Part shown: positions 1 through 10,686 of the stretch, piece by piece | Position numbering within the stretch: position 1 is the stretch's first letter | How the letters are laid out: each line of letters starts with the position of its first letter | Origin: Trichosporon coremiiforme | Lineage: Eukaryota; Basidiomycota; Tremellomycetes; Trichosporonales; Trichosporonaceae | Assembly (NCBI GenBank): GCA_039545355.1 | Contig: BCJJ01000002.1 | Location: 1,017,956-1,081,955, forward strand | Reading direction: 5' to 3' | Length of the DNA: 64,000 nt | Made by a program: the position numbers and the translations under genes | Notes under the pieces: generated by a model | What the model was told of the DNA's origin: nothing | The model's input: the letters and a program-made list of their open reading frames with translations, nothing else | Databases searched by the model: none

Positions 1-92
1 TTGCTGCCTCCGCTCAGGACCATCCATCCTCAGTGCTAACCAGCGCACGCCAGTTGCATATCACCACCCTCCTCGCCCCACCCTCACCCCCA

Positions 93-130
93 ACCGGCAC
101 GAGCGACCGGCACGAGCGACCGGCACGAGC
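93..130. repeat. Tandem 13-bp repeat, three copies
   Basis: The unit ACCGGCACGAGCG occurs three times head to tail, the last copy lacking its final base. It lies just beyond the 3' end of the minus-strand tRNA-Leu. No function is visible. Confidence 0.9.
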
Positions 131-170
131 AGCAAAAGCTTGGCGTAAGGGAGTAACCGAATACTCGCTT

Positions 171-284
171 GACGAGAGTGGGATTCGAACCCACGTCCGA
201 AGACTGCGGAGGAGCTCTGACTCCGAACACTCGGAGACAGGATACACCTTAACACAGCGCCTTAGACCGCTCGGCCATCTCGCC
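171..284 (-). tRNA. tRNA-Leu(AAG) with a 37-nt intron
   Basis: Read on the minus strand, this folds as a class II tRNA. The acceptor GGCGAGA pairs with TCTCGTC, the D arm is GCCGAGCGGTCTAAGGC, and the T arm is GTGGG/CCCAC around TTCGAAT. The anticodon stem CTGTG/CGCAG holds the loop TTAAGG...C, giving anticodon AAG (read as IAG for CUU/CUC codons). About 37 nt sit between positions 37 and 38, the usual site of nuclear tRNA introns. The variable arm is short for tRNA-Leu. The internal A and B boxes are intact, and a T4 run lies about 34 nt downstream (134-137) as a possible Pol III terminator. Confidence 0.9.
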
Positions 285-896
285 TGCTGATCTGGACTGA
301 GGGCGGGAGGAGACGCCCGGGGACGCAGCGGTGCGAGCGGCGGCACCAGGATGTCACAGCCCCAGTCAAGCTGGGTAGGGTTATCCAAGGACGAGAGTGG
401 GACAATAGGAAGTGACGAGAGCTTGCAGGAGGACGAAGAATCCATCGTATCCCCAGTCGATTTTTTGAGCCAGCGATCTGACAGATGAACGGCTGTTGAG
501 CGCCTGAAACAGACGCCACCCTCATTTACGGCTGGCCGGGCACGCGAGCGTGCGGTGCCGACAATTGCGTGCTAAGCTTGCTAAGGAGCACGGTGGAACG
601 CAGCCCCCACCCTCAACACGGCCCAGCCGAACCCAACAACGGGTGATAGTGCCTTTGGAGATAGCAAGCGGACGCGCGGACGAGATATCCGGCCTACCCG
701 TACTAGAGCACATCCCCGGATTTGTGAGCGGATGAGACTCCCCCTCTCTGTTAGAGGTTGCGCCACAGCGCCTCTTCAGCCATAATACCCTGTGCAGCGC
801 GCATTGAGTTCTGCATTTCCATTGCGACACGTGCAACGCCGTGATGATATGGTGCACGATACGCTGTCCGGCTGTCGGAGAAGGGCTATGCCACCC

Positions 897-919
897 GGGG
901 GGGGGGGGGGGGGGGGGGG
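897..919. repeat. Homopolymer run of 23 G
   Basis: An uninterrupted run of G, preceded by CCACCC and followed by T. It could be a mutation-prone homopolymer or a G-quadruplex former, or its length could be a sequencing artefact. Confidence 0.95.
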
Positions 920-1107
920 TGGCATCGGGCGGGTATCGGCTGCCCAAGGAGCTCAGCCAGTAGCGAAACTCCAGCTGAGCACCGCTCTGAGCAAGAGCCG
1001 CGGTTTAGTCTCACGCTGTAACTTACGCAACGCCACGGCGCCGGTCGTTCGGCTTGGCGCAGAGCGCAGCGGACTGGAGTCCGAATCTACGGACTAGTGG
1101 CGTACCC

Positions 1108-1147
1108 CGAAAGCTCGCTTATCCCGAAGCGAGCAAACGAGCTTTCG
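1108..1147. repeat. Small compound inverted repeat
   Basis: CGAAAGCTCG (1108-1117) and CGAGCTTTCG (1138-1147) are perfect inverted copies. A second pair, GCTCGCTT (1113-1120) and AAGCGAGC (1127-1134), overlaps the left arm of the first, so the two hairpins exclude each other. No gene context is visible. Confidence 0.7.
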
Positions 1148-2165
1148 TACCTCGTTCTGGAGTAGTGGAAGCGCACCCGCTCCATGGTAGCGAGGCAAGC
1201 ATAACCCCTTCTCTTTCTTCTGTCATCCAGAAGGAGAAAGAAGGCACCAGCTGCAGCTCCGAATCCTCCTTCAGGTCCTCCCAAGTTGTTTGTGCAGATC
1301 ACACCACGTGTCTGTTCACCCCTCACGTGAGGCGGAGTGGATGTACGTATGTCGGTTACCGCCGCCAGCCGCCAACTGGAGGGCTGACGTCACCCAAGTA
1401 ACCGGTAGACCCGGAAAGTCATGCTAGTGTCTCACCTTACCTGTGCTCGGTACCGATCTGCGGGCAATCCAAAAAAGTCACCGCCAACCCTTCCCTCCAG
1501 ATCTGGGTGAAGGTGGGGGAAGAGATCGAGGAGATCGCCGAGTACTATCGCGTTATCTACACGTCTCCGCGGACTCGCACCTATCTTGTCTACGTCAGCT
1601 CACGATGCAAGCGCTGAGACGAATCGCAACTTGAGTAGGAAAGACAACGAAAAGGGGCGGTGCCGGCGGTGCGGTGGCAGGCCAAGAAATCCCGACCAAC
1701 GACAAAAATAGAGTCAGCACGAGCCCCCCCTTGCACAGGGGGAACGCGGCGAAACCCGCCGTCTCGAGGGCTGGCTGCTCATGGCGTACGGCGCTTTGGC
1801 GGTGAAGAGGCGGGCGAGGCGCTCGAGGCGCGTTTCACCTTACTCTCGGACTCCCCAGAGCAGGACGCGTGGCGCAAAGTCGGAGGAGAGGAGGAACGGC
1901 AGGAGGACCCAGGAGGAACGGAGCGCCAGCTGGGCGTGTAGCTGGTGCCAGGCTCACATTCGCTGAATCAGCGAGGCATGCTGCCGCTACCTCGGAGCTC
2001 GTGCTTGTGCTCGTGCGATGCTCGTGCACTCCGAGCGATATCTTGCCGACGATGCCGATCCGTAGCCCCGAAGCCTGCCACAGTCCATGCGCTACCATGG
2101 CCGCAGTGTGGCAGAGCGACGCATGCTGAGCTCGAGCTCTCAGTTTCATGGTGTTAGAGCGACGG

Positions 2166-2273
2166 AGACGCCGCACCGAGCTCAGTTTGGCTCGTCACCA
2201 GCCTTGCGAGAGTGGGGCCAGACGATGCACCGAGCTCAGTCCACGACTCGAGACGACGCACTGAGCTCGGTCC
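2166..2273. repeat. Three spaced copies of a ~20-bp motif
   Basis: The motif GACGNNGCACCGAGCTCAGT, or a close variant, occurs near 2166, 2220 and 2251. The copies are imperfect and unevenly spaced, as in decayed intergenic repeats. No function can be assigned. Confidence 0.6.
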
Positions 2274-3122
2274 AGCGGACTGCGCTGATGCGATGGCCGA
2301 AGCTAGCGACTGCGACGTCGGCGAGCACGACCTCTACATCAGAACGACCGAAGAGAAAGTTGGCGAGCCTCGGCGATGACCTGGGGTGCCTCGTCGTATA
2401 CGCCGCAGCGCGCAGCATGCCAAGTACTTTGGACACCCCAACTCCAGCGGCTCTGCGGAGATGCACCAGCGCGCGTTGAGTGACCTCCGCCGATTACCGG
2501 CGTGTTTTCGAATCCAGCTCCGTCGTTTGAGTCAGTCGCCGCTCAGTACGGTGTCCAGTAGCACAGTGCTGCCTCTGCTGGCTCGTTCCGAGTGAGGAAC
2601 AGAGGGAAGAAGGCAGGAACGGCGGAGACTACCACGCTCATAGCTCGTGTAGTATGATGGTCCGCTAAACCGGGCTAATAGGGGTGGGATATCGATTTTA
2701 GCTACAGGTTGTCCGATGCGGACACACTATGCGCTAAGTTTATGCACACTAGTCGGCGTTACAAGCTGTAAGCGTATGGTCTTCGGGTTACGCATGAGCG
2801 AGGTCTGGAGCCTGGACCGCACGAGATCTCGAGCCCCAGCCTGGACCCATCGTGAGGCCCGCTGGAATCTCGCCAACGATCGCTCTCTGGCCTCGCACTA
2901 CGGCCTGGTTCATACGCAGATCACTCCAAATGTTGGCGTTACGCCCTGATCTTCTGCTTTCGCCCTCTACGCCCTCCGCCTCGGACGAGCGGATCACGTC
3001 AAGGAGCTCCAGGTCTTTCTCCAGAGTATCTCAGGCGAAGTCTCCACGTCTCCAGACCAACTCCAGACTTTCTCCAGGCTTTTCTCCATAAGGCTTTGTG
3101 GGGATGCAGACGTGGGGAGACC

Positions 3123-3149
3123 GGGGATGCCGGGGATGCCGGGGATGCT
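3123..3149. repeat. Tandem 9-bp repeat, three copies
   Basis: The unit GGGGATGCC is repeated three times, with one substitution in the last copy. It is a short minisatellite in non-coding DNA. Confidence 0.8.
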
Positions 3150-4905
3150 GGGGAGAGCCTGTCGGGCGAGACGATACGCGAGCGACCGAAAACTAAGCTT
3201 TGCAAGATCCGAGGAAGATGCAGACGTATGCGGCGCAGTCTCACAGCCTCAGCGCTCAGTACGCGGGAGACAAGCGCTGTGCCCCGCCCACCCCGCTGGG
3301 CACCTTGGGCACCTGGCATGTTCCGAGGGAATGTGAGTGGGGTGCGGGGCCGGCCGGGGCGAGGGCAGGATCCCTTAAGCGCCGCGCTGCCAATGAGAGG
3401 CGGCAGAGGTCATCTGCGGAGTTGTGCTCCGCACGCCGAAAAGGGGAAGGAACGCGACAGGGCTCAACCAGGCAGCGAGGCAAAGAGAGTTATGTAAGCG
3501 AGCGAGACCCAAAACAGCGGCAAGACTGTGCTTTCCCAGGCAGATTGCCGTGGATAAAGCGCCAGATCGCGGATCGTCCCTGTTCGAAAAAAAGTGGTCC
3601 CGCGTCAAGCAACCCTGGGTCTGCCAGTCAGCCAGATAATCGCTCAAGTAAGCGCTCGGCACTCTCTGCTTCTGCCCCTTGCCTTGCCCCTGTGCCCAGA
3701 CCTACAGGCGTACAGGTTTCTTGAGAATGCATCGCCAGGCCGTAGTCGGCGGGTACGATGGAATGCTGCACGTACGCGATTACCGTACCTGGTCTTGCGC
3801 GGCTTGCGCGGCTGCTTGCGAGCTTGCGAGCTTGCGACTGGACCGAACAGCGGCAGGCGCTGATAGCGAGATAGGTAGGATCTATGCATGCGTCCTCCCC
3901 CACCTGTTGACAACGCCTGCGACGCCTTTCCCTTTTTGTCCGTCAGACGAGCAGCCCCAAAGAGCCCATCTCCTGGGAGTCGAGTTAGTCCGCCGATGGA
4001 AAGTCGGCGTGGTAGTTGATTGGCAGCCAGTCATGTCGTAACGAATAGAATGGCTGCCCCCTTCATCCCCCAGAGAGCGGTAGAGATCTGCCGGGCCCCG
4101 TTTCCCTCACACTCCTTTGGCAGCTGGTACCGACGACCACTTGCAGGACGGCATACGACGCGCGGGGCCAAGGAAGATGTTGTCTGCCAGGTCTGTCAGG
4201 TACACGATGGTTGCCGTCCGTTGCCGTTGTGTCGTTGGCTGGCGCAGGTCGCAGGTCGTCCGACCGGGGACTTAGGGCAAGGTTTGGGCAGATGTCCAGG
4301 AAGTGTGCCGTGCCGAGCGCAGGCGCAGGGCATATGGGCCAAGGCGTGAGGGCTGCGGGATCTAAAAGCGAGGCTGTAGTCAGCGCTAAGCTGAAATCTG
4401 ACTGGCCACTGGGTGGATCCCTGTCTTCCTTGGTCGCAGGGGGTGCGCCTTTCCTGCCCTTTCTACGCCCCTCGATGCGCGGGGCTGCCCCTCCAAAGAC
4501 ATTAAGGGGCACGTGAGGGGTCCCGCCCTGAGCCGAAGGCGCCGTCGACCAATACCGTATTCCACCCCCTCGACCACACCCAGAGGGCGCGGCAATTGCT
4601 CAACTCTCAGAGTGGGTGTTGCTAGTCCACTGCATCAAACCAGAGGCTCCAGCCCCCTTGCCCCGGATGCGATGCGCGATCAGGCCCCAGCCGCACCTCC
4701 TCCCTCGATTCCCGACCGACCGATGAACCGACGCCTGCTCCTGTCCCTCCTCGACGCTAACGATCACTACTTAGAGGCCTGGCTGGGGTTCCGCTGTGGG
4801 ACCCCCTCATCTTGCTTTCCTCCTCTCTCTTTCTAACGCCTACCTCAGCTTGAACAGCTACCCCTCCGCCCAGTAGCTCACCCCTTCCCCCCCTCCCCGC
4901 CCAGC

Positions 4906-6809
4906 ATGGCCTACAATGATCAGCACCTGAACGGTGCTCCCTACGGAGAGGAGATGTCACCGACCGGCGTCTACGACGAGAAGATCCACCCCGTCGAGTC
5001 GGAGAAGGGCGGCTTCCACAGCGAGAAGGACGTCGAGGCCGGCGCGTCAAGACCGACCCACTACCGCGGCAAGACTAACGAGTACACGGTCGAGATCGCC
5101 CCCGCCGGCCAGGAGCAGCATGTCCACGACGCCGTCTTCGGTGACATGGAGAACGGCCCCAACTACCGTGCCGTGAGTACTCGAGTCGTGTGACGCTCTG
5201 CTACGGGCGTCGCAGCGACCGCGATCGCGCAAAAGTGATCCAGGCGCTGACAGAAACAGGTCGGCCGAGGAGGTGCCTACGTGCTCATGACCAAGGCCAA
5301 CATTGGTCTCGGTGTGCTTTCCATTCCTTTCGTCTTCATGGAGGTCGGCATGGTCCCCGGTGTCATCCTCCTCCTAGTTCTTGCTGTGATTGTTATGTGT
5401 GAGTGGCTTACGCTCTTGAAGCTTTTTGCTTCAACGGGGAAGGGGGGCGTTCTGCGCCTCTTTTTTCGGCTCATTGGCTGACGATACAGACTGCGCCTGC
5501 CAGATTGGTGACTTCAAGATGAACCACCCTGAGACCTACAACGTCTCTGACGCTGGCCGAATTGTCGGTGGCTTGTGAGTGCCCCACCTCCTCCGATGCT
5601 CCAACCTCCCTCTATCGCCCGACTTGGCTGTCGTCATTTTGATCGCCAAGTGGCGATGAGAGAGTGTGCCTCGTGATGTGCTGATCGGCGCCACCGACGG
5701 TCGCCATCAGCCACCCGCCCATCACCACCATCCGTGCGTGAGCGTGCGCTGACCCATGCAGCATCGGCGAGTGGTACTTCTCCATTGCTTTCGTTCTTTT
5801 CATGATCTTCGTCTCGGCTTCTGGCATCGTCGGTGTCTCGACTGCGCTCAACGCCGTCGCCGCCGAGCACCGTATCTGTACCGCTGCCTTTGTCGCCATC
5901 GCCGCCGTCTGCGGTTTCCTCCTGTGCTCGGTCCGCACGCTCGGCAAGATCTCGTGGCTCGGATGGGTTGGACTCGTCTCCATCATGGCCGCCATTCTCA
6001 CCCTTACCATCGCCGTCGGTGTCCAGGACCGTCCTGCCGCTGCCATCGAGGACGGCTACGTGACCGGCCCCTGGCCCAAGGACCTCAAGATCACCAACGC
6101 CGCCACCTTCGCCCAGGCCATGTCTGCCGTCAACTCGATCCTCTTCGCCTACGCCGCCACCCCAACGTACTTCGGTATTGTCTCTGAGATGCGCGACCCC
6201 CGTGTCTACAAGTCGACCATGTGCGCCTCCATGATCTTCCTGTGGGCCGTCTACTCGACCATCGGCATTGTCGTCTACTACTACTGCGGCCAGTTCGTCT
6301 CCACGCCCGCCCTCGGCTCGGCCGGTGGCACGATGAAGCGCGTCTGCTATGGTATCTCCATCCCCGCGCTCCTCGTCACGCTCTGCATCTACTCGCACCT
6401 GGCTGCCAAGTTCTTCTTCGTGCGCATCCTCAAGGGTTCCAAGCACCTCACCGACGGCGGCAAGGTGCACTGGATCACCTGGCTCTCGTGCTGTGCCGGC
6501 GCCGTCATCATCGAGTACATCATTGCCTCGGCCATTCCCATCTTCGGCAACCTCATCTCGCTCGTCGGTGCCCTCATCGGCCCCTCGGTCACTATCATCC
6601 CCTACACTCTCATGTGGTGGAACGACAAGTGGCGCTACGAGTCGCCCATGGACCGCACGATGTGGGTCAAGATCCGCTTCGCGTGGAACATTCTTCTCTT
6701 CCTCATCGGTCTCTACATCACCGGTGCGGGCACGTACGCCGCCATTGTCACCATCATCGACGACCCGAACCGCACCTCTCCTTGGTCGTGCGCGGACAAC
6801 AGTGTCTAA
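4906..6809 (+). CDS. Mtr-like amino acid transporter (Aa_trans family)
   Basis: A predicted membrane permease of 512 residues in four exons: 4906-5172, 5260-5398, 5490-5574 and 5762-6809. All junctions are GT-AG and keep one frame; the introns are 87, 91 and 187 bp. A hydrophilic cytosolic N-terminus of about 90 residues precedes roughly eleven membrane helices. The first helix region begins GGAYVLMTKANIGLGVLSIP, the conserved start of the amino acid/auxin permease family, and the later helices (FGIVSEMRDPRVYKSTM, GALIGPSVTIIPY) fit fungal N-system (Mtr-type) neutral amino acid permeases. It probably moves neutral or aromatic amino acids with protons at the plasma membrane. The family call is firm; the substrate is inferred. 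The gene stands alone between gene-poor stretches. Confidence 0.85.
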
Positions 6810-9368
6810 GAGTCGCCCTCGAGCGCTCTTGCGGTTCGTCTCGTTTCTTTTCTTGGGACACACAAAAAGAGTAGTAAAGAGTAGTAGTTGTTATTAGTTC
6901 TACCCACCATCATTCCTTCCCCATCTCAACTCTCACAATCCAACATAAATCATAGCCCCATCTTAAACTTAGTGTCGTGTGATCAGTTAAAAGTATCAAA
7001 CTGCACGAGAGTAGTAGTCTTATTACATTGTATGCAAGTAGAACTTTCCAACAGACCGAAGTGTGAGCCGCGAGGCGCGGGCCGCGAGCCGCGATCGCCT
7101 TCTTTGCAACTGATACATTGACATCAGCGGCTAACATTGCGATCATTCTTCGCAGCAAGTATCGAGCAAGCATCAGTGACGTCGGCACCGGTAGGTGGAG
7201 TAAGCGGAAAGTAGCCAGCTTCCGCCTAACGGTCCCGAACCTCCTCCCACTGTACACTGACTCCGGAATGAGCGCATGAATGCGAGGTTGTGAATTGACA
7301 GGTGTCGTAACGAGCCGTGCCCGGTGCTGCCCAGTGCTGCCACCCGGATAACGGAGGGGGCGAAAATAGCATCAAGGCGAGCCTCTGGGTCACGTGGAGC
7401 TCGGCTGTGGGAGATGGGGAAGCAGGTGATGTCTTGCGTTACGCCGGTTGGGATTGCAGAGGAGGGGCGTGTTCGCCTGCTGTTTTCCCCCGCTCTTCCG
7501 CGCTCGGACGTAGAAGCGCTAGAAGCAGATGAACGGCAAGACGACGGCAGGACGACGGCAAGGCGCCAACATCCTGATGGGCCGCGGAATCGGACAATTA
7601 CAGTAGATACTGCTGTGGGATGGGACGCGGCATGCCTTGGCTGTTGGACCTGACGGACACTTTGCCTGGCGTACAACAGGCTCGACTGAGCGTTGCGTTT
7701 GGTCACCGGCAGGCGCGGCACGGCCACGGCATGGAAGAAAGGGGAAAGAGGGGGACGGCAAAACGTCGCAGTAACCTCGGCACGCCAGCACCTCCGTATC
7801 GGGGGAAACGGCGCGATAAGACACCAGCTCCGCCAAGATAAGGCAAACCGACTGCGCACCAGTTGGGCAAACTGCGCTTACAACAACTGGGAGTAAGCGC
7901 TGCTCGCTTGCTCTCTCAACTACGCGCTGGGTGTATAGGCACATACGTATGGGTACAGTAGGCGCTACCTACGATACGGTGCTAGATGTGCAGCAGACGA
8001 CGCAGTCGCAAGGTTGTTGTCGAGCTAGCCATGGCTGTTCACGGCGTATCGAGGCGGAGGGGGTGAGGTCCAATGAGACCAGGAGGCCGAGAGCGTGTTG
8101 CAAAGGTCCTCGCTGAGCAATTCGTCCTGAGCCCAACCCGGGACGACACAGCGCCCCTCTTCCCCGCTCGTCGACGAGGGCGAGTTCGAGCTCCAACCCG
8201 CTCAGACGTCATCAACCATTGGGGCAGAGTGTGGCGTCCTCATGTACCTCGTGCGGCTCACATTGGTTCACGATGCGGGGTTGTCGCGGGGTCGCTCGTC
8301 TTCATTGGTGACAGACACTAGGCAGGGAAGGGAGGGTAAAGGGTTGACTGGAGGGCAGGAGGCGTCGTGGCGCCACCGCCATCTGGATGTCTGACCACGC
8401 CGACGGTGGGATGCTGTTGGCTCGTTAGTCCGTCTGGCTCGGAGCTGTGTTCGGACTGGGGCTGCTCCGAATATCTCGTCCGCTTGCCTCGTCTCTTCGT
8501 CTACCTTTTCGAATGCCAAGTCCGCCGGTGTCGCTTGGTCGCCGGTCAGACGAAGAGACGAGGCAAGCGGACGAGATATTCGGAGTAGCCCCAGTCCGAT
8601 CCCCATGCCGAGACCTCGGATTCAGCTTCTTGCACAAGAGTGTTGCTGCTGCCTGATGGATATACCGTGGTACATTTTCTTGCATGACGAGGAATGGCTG
8701 ATCAGTTGAGAACGTTTGGTCTCGCTCTGGGTCAGCGTCCGTCATTCTCCCAGTCAAACAAGAAGGGCGCATCGATGTGCTCGTTGGCCGGGAGGCCGAT
8801 CTCCATCGCAAACCTCGCAGGGCGGTGGGTACGACGACATGTCTATGGCCGAACGCAGAATTCTCAGAGCGCAAAACGCTTCTTGAGCCATGAAGCACTG
8901 ACGAGGACTGACGTACTGCTGAGATACTGTCCAATCTTCCATCGGCGAACGCCTCAAACACTAGTTAGGGCGTTGGTGTTTAAATGGTCGGGCGAGCGTA
9001 GGTCATCGTCGTCAATGTAGTCAGCGATCTGGAGAGCCGTATGAAACCGCAGCTTTGTGCTCTCCAAGCGCGGCGCCGTCTATCCACAAGCTGAAACGTA
9101 TGCTGACTCTCTAAGAGCCCCAAGATCATTACTATGGCGCGCGGGGCCGTTCATGGTACTCGCTGACCCCACTCTGACGCGCGCTCGCTACGCACAGCGC
9201 CAGTCCTCGCTTCCACTCATCCATGACGCTGTCATCGGCTTCGCGGCCGCCGCGCACCCGTTCTTCTCACGACAGGCAGCCGATATAGCCTCGTCATCAG
9301 TTCACGGAGACCGTCTTATCCTCTTCTCTTACCCTCTCCTCACCTAGCCATTTACTCACCAAGTCACA
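6810..9368. other. Gene-poor region containing a long hairpin
   Basis: The first 150 bases or so form the transporter's AT-richer 3' end. No ORF beyond that shows a domain or a credible exon chain. The notable structure is the near-perfect inverted repeat at 8451-8599, listed separately. The minus-strand frames between about 8600 and 9050 contain short protein-like stretches broken by stops, possibly a decayed gene, but I cannot identify it. Confidence 0.55.
8451..8599. repeat. 52-bp inverted repeat with 45-nt loop
   Basis: The arms are 8451-8502 and 8548-8599. They are reverse complements with one difference, which becomes a G.U pair if the plus strand is transcribed, so an RNA from this strand would form a fully paired 52-bp helix. 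After an 8-nt by 8-nt internal bubble, CTCGG (8438-8442) can also pair with CCGAG (8608-8612). The loop has a small CCAAG/CTTGG stem. No transposase or terminal duplication is evident. It could be a foldback element, a hairpin-RNA precursor or a recent local inverted duplication. Confidence 0.9.
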
Positions 9369-10686
9369 ATGGCCCGCCGTCCCTCCATAACCATGGGCCG
9401 CCGACCCATGTCAGCCCTCATAGCCTCCGGCGTGGCTCGTGAGCTTCCCCACCAGAGTGGTAGCTAACTCCAGTCATCGGGTGCACGTTCTTCTTCATCT
9501 CCGTGCTCTCCGCACCGATCAAGAAGACGATGTGTTTCGCCAACGTTCGTAGCGCGGATGGCGACAAGGTCGTCGATTTCGGTCTCTTCGGAGCTTGCTG
9601 GTGGGCGCATCGGGGGTTAGTCGTCGTCTCACTCAACCTTTTCCTGCCTCGCCCATTCCTGTTGGAGGCGAAGCCACATCTGACCGACTAGTCAGCTTCG
9701 CCGATCCGTTGGGGCCGCCCGCCTCGCAACGTGGTCGCAGCTCGGATGTTACCTTTGTAAGAGCTGACACCAGCTTTCCATACATGTGCACCTCGCGCGG
9801 GCTGGGGTGGACGCTCGACACGGCCCGTCTCGGCGGGCACGTCTTCCCTTCCCGCGTACAGTTCAAGCTGCTCAAGCTCTCGCGCGGGCTCATCTCTGAC
9901 GTCGTCGTGCTCGTGTTTGTGGGACTCAGCTCGAGCCTGTGGACGACGAGGTGGCTTACCAACATGCGCGTGTTCCGTATCGTAAGTCCCCCATCGCATT
10001 CCTCCCACCTATCTGCTTTTTCTCACACCTGCGGCACCTGCGGCACCTGCGGCGCACATCAGTTGCCCAATACTCCAATGCCAGCAACACCAGCTGGCCG
10101 ATACTCGATGGCGAAGCTCACCCCCAGCCCGCCATAGTCTTCTACATCCTCGCGATCCCCGCCTCGCTCATTGCCTGGGGCCACAATATCGCCACAGCCA
10201 TCTTCGTGCGCAACATGATGCGCGATTTTACCGGCGGCGAGTACGTCGGCACGTACGGGAATGCCGTGTGGCTCACTCTTGCCGGCACTGTGAGTCTGTG
10301 GGGCGAGGGGAGCGGCGTGCGGTCGAGGGACGGAGCGGTGGAACAGTCTAGCCGGTGAGGACGACGAATGACCAGCCTCGGACGTGGCCATTTCTACCTC
10401 GGAGGTCTGCGAGATTGCCATGGGGAAGTCTCACTCCACCAAGGACGGAGACGAGCACAGAGTAGCGGAGACAGTGGAAAGACCTAGTTGACACCAGATC
10501 TGGCTCATCCTCGGCCTCCCGTTCCAATTCTCGGCAGCCAAGTGGTGCTGCTTCCGCGACAACCCCGAGGCGCTCGGCGCCGGCCGCGCAAAGGACGTGA
10601 GCTGGAGCCAGCACGGGTCCCGGAGCAGCTTGGGCAGATTGTCTAGTGTGGACAACCCGGCACTGTTTGAGAAGCGCAGGGATTAG
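9369..10686 (+). CDS. SUR7/PalI-like four-helix membrane protein
   Basis: I assembled five exons: 9369-9438, 9474-9600, 9696-9981, 10128-10289 and 10498-10686, giving about 277 residues in one frame. The first helix, GVALIGCTFFFISVLSAPI, runs into KKTMCFANV and then VVDFGLFGAC, matching the SUR7/PalI pattern of helix one ending in S-x-P and an outside loop with a G-x-x-G-x-C motif. Later helices include LIAWGHNIATAIFV and LILGLPFQFSAAKWC; the tail is charged and serine-rich. Such proteins sit at the plasma membrane in eisosomes or in the ambient pH pathway. Exon 2 could instead end at 9615, and the third acceptor (10127) was chosen because it alone keeps the frame, so internal boundaries are less certain than the family. 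Confidence 0.6.

Larger units (their letters stand above)
285..4905. other. Gene-poor region, no supported coding sequence
   Basis: About 4.6 kb in which every open frame looks like a chance frame in GC-rich DNA: none has a recognisable domain, a chain of compatible splice sites or a stable reading frame. It holds a 23-base G run, small tandem repeats and a small compound inverted repeat. The last few hundred bases presumably carry the promoter and 5' leader of the amino acid transporter that starts at 4906. Confidence 0.6.

Noticed and set aside
5634..6863. 409-codon minus-strand frame opposite the amino acid transporter
   Set aside because: Highly charged, without domains, and fully overlapping a well-supported membrane transporter.
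8425..9020. Overlapping frames near the hairpin, some with protein-like stretches
   Set aside because: Partly produced by the inverted repeat itself; the rest is broken by stops and cannot be joined into a credible gene.
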